Source: Solirubrobacteraceae bacterium (lineage in GTDB: Bacteria; Actinomycetota; Thermoleophilia; Solirubrobacterales; Solirubrobacteraceae). From it: a DNA stretch of 64,000 nt. Below, in pieces: positions 63,150 to 64,000 of the stretch. The notes below the pieces were generated by a model, which saw only the letters and a program-made list of their open reading frames with translations, did not search any database and had not been told where the DNA came from. Both the position numbers and the translations under genes were made by a program. Each line of letters starts with the position of its first letter. The stretch's first letter is position 1. The stretch is from contig JADGPL010000006.1 in the NCBI GenBank assembly GCA_017882455.1, forward strand, positions 1 to 64,000, read 5' to 3'.

Positions 63150-64000
63150 GGGCGTGGCTGTGGTCGTGTCGATCGTGGTGATGAGCCGGAGGCTCGGGCT
63201 GGCCAACCACCACCAGGCGCCCGTCCGAGGCCTTGAGCACCTCCACCGGAAGTCCGTAGAGCGCGGTCAGGGTCTCGCTCGTTATCACCTGCTCGACCGG
63301 ACCCTCGACGGCCCGGCCGCGGGCGAGGTAGACGACGCGGTCGAGGTAGGGCAGCAGCGGGTTGACGTCGTGGGCGACGAGCAGGACCGCGACGCCGGTG
63401 CTGCGGCACAGCTCGGCCACGAGCGCCGCAACCGCGGCCTGGTTGGGCAGATCGAGGCTGTCGAGCGGCTCGTCGAGGAGGAACAGCTCGGGCCTGCCGA
63501 CGAGCGCCTGGGCGATCAGCAGCCGCTGCTGCTCGCCGCCCGAGCACTCGCCGATCGAGCGCTCGGCGTATCCGTCTGCGCCGACCATCGCGATCGCTGC
63601 CTCGACGCGCAGCGCGGCCGCGCGCCCACGCGCTGCGCCGCGACCCCAGGGCGCTCTCACGGGCAGCCCCCACCGATCGCCGTCGAGACCCAGCCTGACG
63701 ATGTCGCGCCCGCGCAGGCGCGTGCCGGCGTCGAAGGCCCGCCGCTGTGGCAGGTAGCCGATCGAGCGACTCGCCTCGCCGGGCGCGCGGCCGAGGACGC
63801 TGGCTCTGCCGGCGCTCAGCGCGAGCGTCCCCAGCGCCACCTTCAGGAGCGTCGACTTGCCCGAGCCGTTGGCGCCCAGGAGCGCCACGAACTCTCCGGG
63901 GCCGACGCGCATCGAGACATCGCTCCACACGGTCCTCCCCCCCAGGCGCACGGCTGCGCCATCCAGCTCGAGCGCGGGGCCGCTACGGCGCTCGTGCTCG
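63139..64000 (-). CDS. zinc/manganese ABC transporter ATPase with His-rich tail (5' end beyond window)
   Basis: The frame is open to the window edge, and the N-terminal beta strands (ALELDGAAVRLGGRTVW) precede the internal GTG at 63951, so the true start is outside. Motifs: Walker A GANGSGKST, Q-loop LPQRR, signature CSGGEQQRLLIAQAL, Walker B LFLLDEPLDSLD and H-loop AHDVN. The C-terminus ends HHHDRHDHSHAHVG, a probable metal-binding tail. First known gene of the operon ending in fur; no binding-protein gene is in view. Confidence 0.9.
   Translation of the reverse strand, partial: EHERRSGPALELDGAAVRLGGRTVWSDVSMRVGPGEFVALLGANGSGKSTLLKVALGTLALSAGRASVLGRAPGEASRSIGYLPQRRAFDAGTRLRGRDIVRLGLDGDRWGLPVRAPWGRGAARGRAAALRVEAAIAMVGADGYAERSIGECSGGEQQRLLIAQALVGRPELFLLDEPLDSLDLPNQAAVAALVAELCRSTGVAVLLVAHDVNPLLPYLDRVVYLARGRAVEGPVEQVITSETLTALYGLPVEVLKASDGRLVVVGQPEPPAHHHDRHDHSHAHVG

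Overview
The window is very GC-rich, gene-dense DNA with many GTG starts and 4-nt ATGA/GTGA stop-start overlaps. The gene families (secreted NHL/TolB-like beta-propellers with Fn3/PKD modules, secreted PstS-like paralogues, zinc-ribbon/class III cyclase/ATPase/TPR proteins, MMPL transporters) suggest an actinobacterium, most likely the class Thermoleophilia (Solirubrobacterales-like). That placement is inference from gene content; no rRNA or complete tRNA gene is present.

Layout. (1) 1-6.7 kb: three minus-strand genes for secreted proteins, two PstS-like solute-binding proteins and one NHL propeller with PKD, Fn3 and poly-Gly parts. (2) 6.7-20.3 kb: a tightly packed minus-strand operon headed by an FtsH-type membrane AAA+ zinc protease, followed by five secreted or membrane-anchored proteins; five consecutive gene junctions overlap by 4 nt or abut. 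(3) 20.5-36.2 kb: a phosphate island with two complete pst transporters (pstSCAB plus a new lipoprotein gene; pstSCAB-phoU), two full-length PhoB/OmpR-type response regulators, one receiver-less winged-helix protein, a DUF47 PhoU-like protein, SixA and PPK1. No PhoR-type sensor kinase is present. Eight intergenic sites across regions 1-3 carry TTCACA-like half-sites repeated every 10-11 bp, which I read as PHO boxes; they tie the secreted proteins, the FtsH/pst divergent promoter and the regulators into one probable regulon.

(4) 36.2-47.3 kb: an accessory region with an MNT-HEPN pair, two copies of a two-gene SnoaL-like cassette flanking a 1199-aa cyclase/ATPase, a tRNA-Met fragment, an AbiE-like HTH/nucleotidyltransferase pair with an AT-rich operator, and gene ruins (HsdR C-terminus, IS630-like transposase, AAA ATPase, a propeller fragment). 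(5) 47.3-51 kb: a receiver-like protein, a membrane USP-like/cupredoxin fusion, a BCP peroxiredoxin and a PQQ-type propeller lipoprotein. (6) 50.9-55.9 kb: a minus-strand operon with a flavin disulfide reductase, a methyltransferase, two paralogous glycosyltransferase-like proteins and a sulfotransferase. (7) 56-64 kb: AlgH/YqgE, an MMPL transporter, an alkaline-phosphatase-like polytopic membrane protein, and a zinc/manganese ABC transporter operon with its Fur-family regulator, cut by the window end.

The central theme is phosphate: high-affinity uptake, multiple regulators, polyphosphate synthesis and secreted proteins probably made under phosphate limitation.
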